Shown here: piece by piece, positions 1-6,346 of the stretch
Position numbering within the stretch: position 1 is the stretch's first letter
How the letters are laid out: the number at the start of each line of letters is the position of its first letter
Program-made: the position numbers and the translations under genes
Assembly (NCBI GenBank): GCA_031431435.1
Contig: JANPDI010000260.1
Location: forward strand, 1 to 13,465
From: UKL13-2 sp031431435
GTDB taxonomy: Bacteria; Pseudomonadota; Gammaproteobacteria; Burkholderiales; Usitatibacteraceae
Length of the DNA: 13,465 nt
Direction of reading: 5' to 3'
The notes under the pieces: model-generated
Seen by the model: the letters and a program-made list of their open reading frames with translations, nothing else
Database searches by the model: none
What the model was told of the DNA's origin: nothing

Positions 1-296
1 TGTTTCACCTCGGCACCCGTCAAGCTTGGTGCAACCGCTTTGCCGGTCCAAAAGACGGCAACCGACAACGCCGGTTGCAGTGCCGCCAACGCCTGCGTCA
101 CGCGTTCGCCCTCACCGATAACCAACAAACGTCCCTGTGATTGGTAGTTGATGCGTGCGACCGGCTCAAATGGCGCAGTCAGGTGTAGCTGTTCGAGGGC
201 CGCCAAAGCGGCGAATTTTGCGGTGACGGTTGGACGGCTCGCTTCGACGAGCGGCACGGCGTTGGAATTATTTTTTGAATCGGACGTCTGTTGCAT
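1..296 (-). CDS. Partial gene, N-terminal 98 residues; probable 4Fe-4S ferredoxin-type protein of the FDH accessory cluster
   Basis: Reading the minus strand from an ATG at 296 gives an open frame to the window edge, beginning MQQTSDSKNNSNAVPLVEAS; the 3' part is missing. The visible part has no cysteines, so no cluster motif can be checked. A stretch around residues 55-90 (NYQSQGRLLVIGEGERV, then an Ala/Leu-rich helix and LSVAVFWTG) resembles the N-terminal region I recall from the large ferredoxin-like proteins that follow DUF3305 and DUF3306 in formate dehydrogenase loci. That recollection and the gene order are the basis for the name; the open frame is directly seen. An AAGG lies about 12 nt upstream of the ATG, a weak ribosome site. 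The gene follows DUF3306 after 176 bp and may have its own promoter. Confidence 0.6.
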   Translation of the reverse strand, partial: MQQTSDSKNNSNAVPLVEASRPTVTAKFAALAALEQLHLTAPFEPVARINYQSQGRLLVIGEGERVTQALAALQPALSVAVFWTGKAVAPSLTGAEVK

Positions 297-472
297 CAAC
301 AGTTATGCCTTGCTTTTTTGATTCCGTATTATGGACAGCTTCAAGCGTCCAATGTACACAAACACAGTATCAAACAGTCGTAGTGCTTGGTATTTTTATG
401 CGGTGAATTTGTGTGTCAATTTATCCACAAATTTTCGATGCAAAAATAGTGCGGTGCAGCAAATTTTCCGCG
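297..472. other. AT-rich intergenic region between DUF3306 and the partial ferredoxin-like gene
   Basis: This 176-bp stretch is clearly more AT-rich than its surroundings and contains no convincing gene. It holds an inverted repeat at 406-433 and a minus-strand TTGACA at 414-419, listed separately. It is unusually long for a gap inside an otherwise overlapping gene string, which suggests separate transcription of the leftmost gene. Confidence 0.5.
406..433. promoter_or_regulatory. 8-bp inverted repeat around a minus-strand TTGACA (candidate operator/promoter)
   Basis: AATTTGTG at 406-413 and CACAAATT at 426-433 are perfect inverted copies separated by 12 bp. The spacer contains TGTCAA (414-419), which on the minus strand reads TTGACA, the ideal sigma70 -35 hexamer. 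A TAAAAA (393-398, minus strand) lies 15 bp downstream, a rather short spacing. A repressor binding here would block a promoter for the partial gene at 296. No T-run follows on either strand, so a terminator is less likely. The binding protein is unknown. Confidence 0.35.
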
Positions 473-1135
473 TTATTTTTCAAGCCGACTATTTGTGTTT
501 TCTGCCGGCGCTGGAATGGCAGCCTCTGTGGGCGCGAGCGCGGCTTGTGATGACGCAGCCGCCTCATCAGTATCCGCAATTTGCGCTTGGGGCGGTGTGC
601 CGGGCGCTGCATCGTGTGCATTTGCATCGACCGTTTCGGCGGCCGTCGCAGACTCAGCCTTCGCCTCGACCTCTTCTTCATCGTCAAACAACCGCAGCGC
701 CTTGGATTGGTTCATCTTGCGCAGCCAGTCCGGCGGCAGCGGGTCTGGAATACCGTAGTCGTCGATATAGATATCGAGCCGGTCCATGACGTTGTAATGC
801 GGATCCGTAAACAACAGCTTCATGGCCTGATTACGCAGTTCCGGCGACACATCTTTGGCCATGAATGGCGAAAAATCTGATTGCGCATTTAACGATGCAA
901 TGGCCGGAAGCGGTACCGGTTGATCAGATTGTATTAATGGCTCGACCGCAGACGATGTGCCCGACTGGCGGGCGGTTTCAGGCAGTTTCGCCTCAAGTCG
1001 AGCGTCAATAGGCGACTTTGTCGATTCAATGCTGGGTGGCAATGCCGCCGTATCGACGGTGGGCGCGGCCGGCCTGTCCGCCGGGTCGGCCAACTTACGC
1101 TTCGACCAACGTGAAAAAAAACTGTCCTGGCTCAC
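473..1135 (-). CDS. DUF3306 family protein (formate dehydrogenase accessory locus)
   Basis: A 220-residue protein with a GTG start at 1135, preceded by a strong purine-rich ribosome site (AAGGGGGG) and overlapping the stop of the DUF3305 gene (GTGA). The N-terminus carries the family signature FFSRWSKRK (residues 6-14). The conserved core is at about 88-150: FSPFMAKDVSPELRNQAMKL, then TDPHYNVMDRLDIYIDDYG and LPPDWLRKM. Residues 20-85 are Pro/Ala-rich linker and 151-220 an acidic, Ala-rich tail, both apparently disordered. There is no signal peptide or membrane segment, so it is probably cytoplasmic. The biochemical function of DUF3306 is not known to me; its repeated location beside FDH and Moco genes suggests a maturation role, which is inference. 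Family assignment is confident. Confidence 0.88.
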   Translation of the reverse strand: MSQDSFFSRWSKRKLADPADRPAAPTVDTAALPPSIESTKSPIDARLEAKLPETARQSGTSSAVEPLIQSDQPVPLPAIASLNAQSDFSPFMAKDVSPELRNQAMKLLFTDPHYNVMDRLDIYIDDYGIPDPLPPDWLRKMNQSKALRLFDDEEEVEAKAESATAAETVDANAHDAAPGTPPQAQIADTDEAAASSQAALAPTEAAIPAPAENTNSRLEK

Positions 1136-1641
1136 GACGACATCCCCCCCTTGTAGCGACCATCTTTGCTCTCAAACGATTTGGGACGGATGCGTTGTTT
1201 CTTTTCGGGCGGCTTGTAGTTATCACGCACCCAATCAGACAGCGCCGCAAAAATCTCGGCCGGCATCGCCACGCCGTCGACCTTTTCCTGCGCATCCATC
1301 CAGCGCGCGGCTTCGTTGTAGGACAGGGTCACCGAATGCGGAAACGCATCGGTCGTTTGTTCGTCAAAGCGGTACATGACAAACACGCGCGGCTCGGGTG
1401 CCGTCACATTCAAATAATGCCCCTCCGCTTCATCTGGGAATACTTGCAGCACAAACCCCGGCCACAACACCTGCATCAATCCCTCGCGCTCACCAAGATT
1501 AACCGCACCGCTGCGCGAACCGTCGTCCGGCAGAATGCCGGAAGGCTGCCACTTAAACGGCTGCCAGCGATTGTCGATCGCGACCTTTTCCATGACGACA
1601 CAGATCGCAAACGACGGGTGCAACGAGACGGGATTAGCCAT
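1132..1641 (-). CDS. DUF3305 family protein (formate dehydrogenase accessory locus)
   Basis: A 169-residue protein from ATG 1641. The N-terminal part AICVVMEKVAIDNRWQPFKW (residues 12-31) and the pattern after it (VLWPGFVLQVFPDEAEGHYLN, then PRVFVMYRFDE and SVTLSYNEAARWMDAQEKVDG) match DUF3305. The C-terminus is basic (PPEKKQRIRPKSFESKDGRYK). It has no signal peptide or transmembrane segment. It is the first gene of the minus-strand string and its stop overlaps the start of DUF3306, so the two are translationally coupled. No Shine-Dalgarno is visible before the ATG; a TAATAT lies exactly 6 nt upstream, which would fit a leaderless mRNA. Molecular function is unknown; association with FDH is from gene context. 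Confidence 0.88.
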   Translation of the reverse strand: MANPVSLHPSFAICVVMEKVAIDNRWQPFKWQPSGILPDDGSRSGAVNLGEREGLMQVLWPGFVLQVFPDEAEGHYLNVTAPEPRVFVMYRFDEQTTDAFPHSVTLSYNEAARWMDAQEKVDGVAMPAEIFAALSDWVRDNYKPPEKKQRIRPKSFESKDGRYKGGMSS

Positions 1642-1719
1642 GTGCAGATATTAAGCGATATTTGTTATCGAGCCCGTGGCAAAACGATTAACCACAGATA
1701 CCGCGGCTATACTTCCGGC
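1642..1719. promoter_or_regulatory. Divergent promoter region between DUF3305 and moaA
   Basis: This 78-bp region separates two divergent transcription units. On the plus strand TATACT (1708-1713) ends 6 nt before the moaA ATG; on the minus strand TAATAT (1653-1648) ends 6 nt before the DUF3305 ATG. If these are -10 boxes, both transcripts would start at or next to the A of the ATG. No good -35 hexamer is visible for either. A palindrome CGATA-N5-TATCG occupies 1656-1670 and could be a regulator site. It is faintly like the outer bases of ModE sites, but too degenerate to assign. Confidence 0.45.
1656..1670. promoter_or_regulatory. Palindrome CGATA-TTTGT-TATCG, candidate operator
   Basis: Perfect 5-bp arms separated by 5 bp lie between the divergent genes. 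If the -10 boxes at 1708-1713 (plus) and 1653-1648 (minus) are real, its centre is near -57 for moaA and -22 for DUF3305. That would fit activation of one and repression of the other. A 5-bp-arm palindrome can occur by chance, so confidence is low. Confidence 0.25.
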
Positions 1720-2850
1720 ATGGTTTCCAACGTCATTCCGATTCTCGACCATCGCACCCTGTCGATCCCGGCACCGACCGGGCCGGTTGATGCCGCGACC
1801 CTCACAGACACGCGTGGACGCGTCATCCGCGACCTGCGCATTTCGGTCACCGACCGGTGTAACTTTCGCTGCACCTACTGCATGCCCAAAGAGGTGTTCG
1901 ACAACAACTATCAATACCTGCCGCACGACGAGGTCCTGACATTTGAGGAAATCACCCGCGTGGCACGTATTGCCATCGGGCTTGGAGTCACGAAGTTGCG
2001 ATTGACCGGCGGTGAGCCATTGATGCGACGTGGCATTGAAGAGTTGATCGCCATGCTGGCCGAACTGAGAGTCGATGCGCCACAGCTCGATATCACGCTG
2101 ACCACCAACGGCAGTGCCTTGAAGCAAAAAGCCGCCGCGCTCAAAGCCGCCGGCCTGAGCCGCCTCACGATATCACTCGACTCGCTGGACGATGCCACCT
2201 TTCGCGCCATGAACGACGTTGATTTTCCGGTCGCCAAGGTATTGGAATCGATTGATGCGGCAAACGCGGCCGGATTCGAGGCAATAAAAATCAACATGGT
2301 GGTCAAACGCGGCGTAAACGATCATCAGATCGTCGATATGGCGCGCCATTTCAAAGACTCACCAAACATTGTCCGTTACATTGAATTCATGGATGTCGGC
2401 TCTACCAACGGCTGGCGTATGGACGACGTCATTCCGTCGCGCGACGTGGTACGCCGCATCAATGATGTTTTTGCGTGTGAGCCGGCCAACCCGAATCATG
2501 TTGGCGAAGTCGCCAAACGCTGGAAATACCGCGAAGGCGGCGGTGAATTTGGCGTCATCTCAAGTGTCACCGAGGCGTTTTGCAGCAGCTGCACGCGCGC
2601 ACGGTTGTCGACGGATGGTTCGCTCTACACCTGCCTGTTTGCGCAAAAAGGCTACGATCTAAAGTCACTGCTGCGGAGCGGCCAAGGGGGCCTAGCCGGC
2701 GACGGCAGCCAAGCGGATATCCGCATCCGTGCGGCGCTGGCGGGAATCTGGCAGCAACGGCGCGACAACTATTCCGAAGTCCGCACCGCCGATACCGCCG
2801 GCGCGACACCGCGCGAAAAGAAAGTTGAGATGAGCTTTATCGGCGGCTAG
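1720..2850 (+). CDS. moaA: GTP 3',8-cyclase, radical SAM enzyme of molybdenum cofactor synthesis
   Basis: A 376-residue MoaA that converts GTP to 3',8-cyclo-7,8-dihydro-GTP, the precursor of cyclic pyranopterin monophosphate. The radical SAM cluster motif CNFRCTYC is at residues 47-54 (C47, C51, C54). The SAM-binding GGEP is at 97-100. The C-terminal substrate cluster has C288, C291 and C305 (CSSC, 13 residues, C). The protein ends in the conserved Gly-Gly. The frame is open far upstream, but the ATG at 1720 gives a family-typical length. No Shine-Dalgarno precedes it, and a TATACT 6 nt upstream suggests a leaderless mRNA. An N-terminal extension of about 35 residues precedes the RDLRISVTDRC core. 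moaC, moaD and moaE are not in this window. Confidence 0.96.
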   Translation: MVSNVIPILDHRTLSIPAPTGPVDAATLTDTRGRVIRDLRISVTDRCNFRCTYCMPKEVFDNNYQYLPHDEVLTFEEITRVARIAIGLGVTKLRLTGGEPLMRRGIEELIAMLAELRVDAPQLDITLTTNGSALKQKAAALKAAGLSRLTISLDSLDDATFRAMNDVDFPVAKVLESIDAANAAGFEAIKINMVVKRGVNDHQIVDMARHFKDSPNIVRYIEFMDVGSTNGWRMDDVIPSRDVVRRINDVFACEPANPNHVGEVAKRWKYREGGGEFGVISSVTEAFCSSCTRARLSTDGSLYTCLFAQKGYDLKSLLRSGQGGLAGDGSQADIRIRAALAGIWQQRRDNYSEVRTADTAGATPREKKVEMSFIGG

Positions 2851-2916
2851 ACCACCTGATTGGCAAACGACCCGTGCGCCATGCAACCAATCCACGTTTG
2901 ACGAGTCAAGATCAAC

Positions 2917-3588
2917 ATGCACCTCCCCGCCCTGCTCCAGTTCCTCGCCGAACTGCACGAGAACAACAACAAGCCCTGGTTTTTGCACAACAAGCCGCAT
3001 TACGATATTTTGCGCGCCGAGTTTATTGAGCTGGTGGCGGAGGTCGGCAAACGCATCCAAAAATTCGACACCAGCCTTGGTCCGTTCGAGGCCAAAAAAT
3101 CCCTGTTCCGCATTTATCGCGATGTGCGGTTCACCAAAGACAAGGCGCCATTCAAGAATCATATTGGTGCGGTGATTGGTGCACGCACCACGGATAAAAC
3201 CAAACCCGTCTATTACTTTCATATCGATCACCAAGGCACGTTGCTGGTTGCCTGTGGCATGTGGGGCCCGGATAAAGACGTGCAAAAGAAAATTCGTGAC
3301 GCACTGGCGAATACGCCAAAGACATTTTCGGCGATGCTGAAGAACAAACAATTTGCTGCTGTCTATGCCGGGTTGTCAGACGAGGATCGCATGACCCGGC
3401 CGCCAAAAGGTTATGCGGCTGACTTGCCGATGATTGAACACATCAAGAACCGGCATTTTTATTGTGTGGTCGAAACCAGCCTTATCAAGAAGCCGCCGAA
3501 GGACTTGGCGGCGTGGGTCGGTGACCGCTGCGAGGCGGCATATCCGCTGGTAAAGTGGCTGCGTGGTGCGGCGGGTTCGCCCAAATGA
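2917..3588 (+). CDS. DUF2461 (TIGR02453) family protein
   Basis: A 223-residue protein from ATG 2917, matching DUF2461 in length and pattern. It begins with a helical segment containing NNNKPWFLHNKPHYD (residues 16-30). It then has the conserved stretch KSLFRIYRDVRFTKDKAPFK (61-80), YYFHID (100-105) and VACGMWGPDKD further on. The C-terminal part contains RPPKGY and YCVVETSL. There is no signal peptide; probably cytoplasmic. The family has no established activity that I can name. It lies 66 bp after moaA and 13 bp before the next gene, so it is probably cotranscribed, but DUF2461 also occurs in unrelated contexts, so a Moco role is not implied. The ribosome site is weak. Confidence 0.85.
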   Translation: MHLPALLQFLAELHENNNKPWFLHNKPHYDILRAEFIELVAEVGKRIQKFDTSLGPFEAKKSLFRIYRDVRFTKDKAPFKNHIGAVIGARTTDKTKPVYYFHIDHQGTLLVACGMWGPDKDVQKKIRDALANTPKTFSAMLKNKQFAAVYAGLSDEDRMTRPPKGYAADLPMIEHIKNRHFYCVVETSLIKKPPKDLAAWVGDRCEAAYPLVKWLRGAAGSPK

Positions 3589-3601
3589 TGCCGGAGGCTG
3601 T

Positions 3602-4093
3602 GTGCGCAAAAACGTGATTTCCCTGTTGACGCTTTGCAGCGTCGTGGCCGCTTTGATGGCGTTTAGCCAACACGCCGGGGCGCAAACGCTCAAAATCAGC
3701 GTGCAGATTACGTCGGGCTCGAGCGTGATTGCAACACCAACGCTGGTGGTCAAAAGTGGCACACGTGCCTCTGTCACCGTCGGCAACGAAGCCGATGCGG
3801 CCACGCCGGGCCAACGGTTGCCATCGTCATTTGTCAATGTCGACCTGATCCCCACGCTGAATGGCGACAACAACGTCGACGTGGCGGTCAACGTTAGAAC
3901 CATCGACGAAAAAATCGTCAACGACCAACCCGTCAAAAGCACCCGGTCGATGGAATTGGCGCTACGGTTGTCTTTGGGCAGACAGGGATCGATACAATTG
4001 CCGGGCAATGGTGGCGCGCCCGGGTTGACCTTATACATGACCATTGATGCGATCGATGACGCGTCAACGCGCGACAAGAAACAAAACGATTAA
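3602..4093 (+). CDS. Small secreted (periplasmic) protein with a secretin-like beta motif; function unknown
   Basis: The frame is open from 3563, but the GTG at 3602 is preceded by GGAGG (3593-3597) and yields a 163-residue protein with a clean Sec signal peptide: basic MRKN, hydrophobic VISLLTLCSVVAALMAF, cleavage after A25-G26-A27. The mature part is predicted beta-rich. Residues 46-63 (PTLVVKSGTRASVTVGNE), followed by VDLIPTLNGDNNVDVAVNV, resemble the beta-hairpin region of type II/IV secretins, where a Pro-x-Leu strand is followed by a Gly-x-x-Ala-x-x-x-x-Gly turn. It has no membrane-spanning C-terminal secretin part and is far too short to be a secretin. The similarity is by eye only. 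It sits 13 nt after DUF2461 and 32 nt before a small membrane protein. Confidence 0.75.
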   Translation: MRKNVISLLTLCSVVAALMAFSQHAGAQTLKISVQITSGSSVIATPTLVVKSGTRASVTVGNEADAATPGQRLPSSFVNVDLIPTLNGDNNVDVAVNVRTIDEKIVNDQPVKSTRSMELALRLSLGRQGSIQLPGNGGAPGLTLYMTIDAIDDASTRDKKQND

Positions 4094-4125
4094 ACCCCTT
4101 TATTGACGGGCATTTTCAGACACAA

Positions 4126-4323
4126 ATGTCTGGTGAAGCCCGTGTTGATTGGACTTTGAATTTCATGAAATACGCCATCGCCCTGCTGTTACTGTTTGCC
4201 CCGTGGGTGATTTTTTTGTTTGCGGCACAAATCACCGGTGGCACCAACACCTTTGTGTTGTTGTTGACGCTTGCGGTATCGGCGTTCGGCTTCACCATGC
4301 TCATCGGCGGCAGAAAGAAATAG
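4126..4323 (+). CDS. Small two-helix membrane protein upstream of fdhD; function unknown
   Basis: A 65-residue protein from ATG 4126, or 52 residues if the in-frame ATG at 4165 is used (MKYAIALLLLF). Neither start has a clear Shine-Dalgarno. Two hydrophobic segments are visible at about residues 15-34 and 41-60, the second ending in GGRKK, which would place the C-terminus on the cytoplasmic side. The stop codon is 3 nt before the fdhD start, indicating translational coupling. I do not recognise the family. Its position, hydrophobic pattern and lack of a better frame support it as real. Confidence 0.62.
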   Translation: MSGEARVDWTLNFMKYAIALLLLFAPWVIFLFAAQITGGTNTFVLLLTLAVSAFGFTMLIGGRKK

Positions 4324-4326
4324 TCG

Positions 4327-5139
4327 ATGGCCTATCGTCCCGAACTCACCCACGCTTCGCGACCTTCAACATTTACGGTTGACGCGATCGATGAACACGG
4401 CGCCACCGAGCCGACACCGATTGCCGGCGAGCATCCGCTGACCATCTACGTTGACAAGCGCGAGATCCTCACCATCATGACCCTCGGTGCCGCGCCGGAA
4501 GCACTGGTGATCGGTTATTTGCGCAACCAGCGGCTGTTGCCGTCGATTGAGGACATTGTTTCGGTGCAGGTTGATTGGGACGTTAACGCTTGTTCCGTCA
4601 CCACCCGCAACGGCCTGAAAAATCTCGACGAAAAAATGGCCAAACGCACCAAGACCACCGGCTGCGGCGAAGGCACGGTATTTGGTGATTTGATGGAAGA
4701 GATCGACACCATTCATTTGCGGGATGACGTTTTGCTGAAACAAGACACCCTGTTCGCCATGTTGAACAATGTACGTATCCACGAGTCGATTTATAAACAA
4801 GCCGGTGCGGTGCATGGTTGCGCACTCGCCAGCAGTATTGACGGCACGATATTGACCTTTGTCGAGGACGTCGGCCGGCACAATGCGGTTGACGCCATCG
4901 CCGGCTGGATGTGGCTCGAAAATGTCGATGGCGGCGACAAGATCTTTTACACCACCGGCCGGCTGACGTCCGAGATGGTCATCAAGGCCGCACAAATGCG
5001 CATCCCGTTTTTGGTCTCACGTTCCGGTTTGACCCAGATGGGTTATGACATCGCCAAACGGGTCGGCATCACCATGATCGGCCGCGCGGTCAACAAGCAC
5101 TATTTGTTGTTCGCCGGACAATCGAGATTCAAGGCGTGA
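4327..5139 (+). CDS. fdhD: Formate dehydrogenase accessory sulfurtransferase FdhD
   Basis: FdhD passes sulfur from the cysteine desulfurase IscS to the bis-MGD cofactor before insertion into formate dehydrogenase. The 270-residue length suits the family. Conserved features are HPLTIYVDKREILTIMTLG (36-54), the Cys loop TTGCGEGTVFG (110-120), and VHGCALA with FVEDVGRHNAVDAIAGW and TTGRLTSEMVIKA in the C-terminal half. The Cys loop has only C113; the position of the second Cys in the E. coli CxxC loop is G116. I believe such single-Cys forms occur in other proteobacterial FdhDs, but have not checked. The ATG is 3 nt after the upstream small gene, and the stop overlaps mobA (GTGA). Confidence 0.95.
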   Translation: MAYRPELTHASRPSTFTVDAIDEHGATEPTPIAGEHPLTIYVDKREILTIMTLGAAPEALVIGYLRNQRLLPSIEDIVSVQVDWDVNACSVTTRNGLKNLDEKMAKRTKTTGCGEGTVFGDLMEEIDTIHLRDDVLLKQDTLFAMLNNVRIHESIYKQAGAVHGCALASSIDGTILTFVEDVGRHNAVDAIAGWMWLENVDGGDKIFYTTGRLTSEMVIKAAQMRIPFLVSRSGLTQMGYDIAKRVGITMIGRAVNKHYLLFAGQSRFKA

Positions 5140-5720
5140 CGGCCAATATCACCGGGCTCATCCTCGCCGGCGGCCGCGGCTCGCGCATGGGTGACGTCGA
5201 CAAAGGCCTGCAACTTTTTCAAGGCAGGCCGATGGTGGCGCATGTACTCGCACGTTTGCAACCGCAAGTCGACACCATCATTATCAACGCCAACCGCAAT
5301 ATCGATACCTACGCGACGTTTGGCCACCGTGTCGTACCGGACGCAATCGACGGGTTTGCCGGCCCGTTGGCGGGGTTGCATATTGGTATGTCCAATGCCA
5401 CCACAGCGTTGATTGCCACGGCGCCGTGTGACTCGCCATTCCTGCCGCTTGATCTGGTGATGCGTTTGCATCATGCGCTGACCGGGCACGATGCTGATCT
5501 GGCGGTGGCCAAGACGTTTGACCAGGCACACCCGGTGTTTTGTCTGACCAAAACCTCGCTCGCACCACATTTGCACGCTTTCCTCGCCAGTGGCCAACGC
5601 AAGATCGATAAATGGTATGCCAGTCTCAAGGTGGTTGAGGTGTCATTTGACGACGTCGAAACCGCGTTTGCCAACATCAACACGGTTGACGAATTAAAGT
5701 CACTCGAATCAACCCGCTAG
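5136..5720 (+). CDS. mobA: Molybdenum cofactor guanylyltransferase MobA
   Basis: MobA transfers GMP from GTP to Mo-molybdopterin to form the MGD cofactor used by formate dehydrogenase and other DMSO-reductase-family enzymes. The GTP-binding signature is LILAGGRGSRMGDVDKGL at residues 8-25, with the conserved Lys at 23. GFAGPLAGL lies at 73-81. The metal-binding Asp is probably D99 in TAPCDSPFLP. The length of 194 residues is typical. The start is GTG at 5136, overlapping the fdhD stop by four bases; no strong Shine-Dalgarno is visible, so translation is probably coupled to fdhD. Confidence 0.95.
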   Translation: MTANITGLILAGGRGSRMGDVDKGLQLFQGRPMVAHVLARLQPQVDTIIINANRNIDTYATFGHRVVPDAIDGFAGPLAGLHIGMSNATTALIATAPCDSPFLPLDLVMRLHHALTGHDADLAVAKTFDQAHPVFCLTKTSLAPHLHAFLASGQRKIDKWYASLKVVEVSFDDVETAFANINTVDELKSLESTR

Positions 5721-5748
5721 TTTTTGTCATTGCGTTTGAGGAAAACCT

Positions 5749-6315
5749 GTGCGCCGGCGCAATGTTCGACAACTCACTTTACGCCCGCCTTTACCCCGCC
5801 GTGCCATCGTCTGGTTTCCGCCGTTTTCCGATGCGACGATGGGCGAACGCATCCAACGCTTTCGCCTCGACCACGACCCGCTTGCCACCACCATTGCGCC
5901 CCACGTCAGCATCGTTTTCCCGTTTCACGCCAATCTAACCGTCGCCCAGTTGGCCAGTCACATCAAACACGCCGCAGCCGGCTGGCCGGCATTGCCGGTG
6001 ACGTTTCGCGGCATCGAAACGGTGCAGGGTGAATTTATCCTGTTGATGTGCGAGTTGCGCCGCGACGCCATTACCGAATTGCACGACCGGCTTTATCAGG
6101 GCGTCTTGCGGGCGTTTTTGCGCGACGATATTGTCTATCAGCCGCATATCACCATCGGCCGCGGCCGGCAGGCTGCCGAATTCGAACAAAAGCGCGCCGA
6201 AGCCGAGCTGCGCTTTCGCGACACCTACCCCGCCACCTTGCGTGAACTTTCTATCGTCACGCTCAATGATGACGGTACAATTGACATCAACAAAACCGTC
6301 TCGATATCCGCCTGA
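5749..6315 (+). CDS. 2H phosphoesterase superfamily protein (LigT / 2'-5' RNA ligase-like)
   Basis: A 188-residue protein with GTG start at 5749 and a GAGGA ribosome site at 5738-5742. It carries the two His-x-Ser/Thr motifs that define 2H phosphoesterases: APHVSIVFPF (H52, S54) and YQPHITIGRGR (H133, T135), about 80 residues apart as expected. Such enzymes act on 2',3'-cyclic phosphates, 2'-5' linkages or ADP-ribose-type cyclic phosphates; the substrate here cannot be told. It lies between mobA and moeA, 28 and 31 bp from each, so it is very probably cotranscribed with Moco genes. The first 15 residues are Arg-rich and may not all be translated, although no better start was found. Confidence 0.88.
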   Translation: MRRRNVRQLTLRPPLPRRAIVWFPPFSDATMGERIQRFRLDHDPLATTIAPHVSIVFPFHANLTVAQLASHIKHAAAGWPALPVTFRGIETVQGEFILLMCELRRDAITELHDRLYQGVLRAFLRDDIVYQPHITIGRGRQAAEFEQKRAEAELRFRDTYPATLRELSIVTLNDDGTIDINKTVSISA

Positions 6316-6346
6316 ACATCGCGCCAATATTTCCGCCAATCGACCA

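Noticed and set aside
1656..1670. Firm assignment of the palindrome as a ModE or FNR site
   Set aside because: It lacks the TATATA inner parts of ModE sites and the TTGAT-N4-ATCAA form of FNR sites; left as an unnamed operator candidate.
1018..1719. Long upstream open frame in phase with moaA
   Set aside because: It runs antisense through the DUF3305 and DUF3306 genes and shows no MoaA-like or other recognisable sequence; the typical protein starts at 1720.
2692..3351. 219-residue minus-strand open frame over the end of moaA and DUF2461
   Set aside because: Both plus-strand genes match known families; the antisense frame is a codon-bias shadow.
3376..4077. 233-residue minus-strand open frame opposite the secreted protein gene
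   Set aside because: The plus-strand frame has a signal peptide and GGAGG ribosome site, whereas this frame has neither and its composition looks like a shadow.
5937..6346. Possible frameshift or fusion between the 2H phosphoesterase and moeA frames
   Set aside because: The moeA frame is open upstream only by chance; the phosphoesterase is complete with its own stop at 6315, and moeA starts at 6347.
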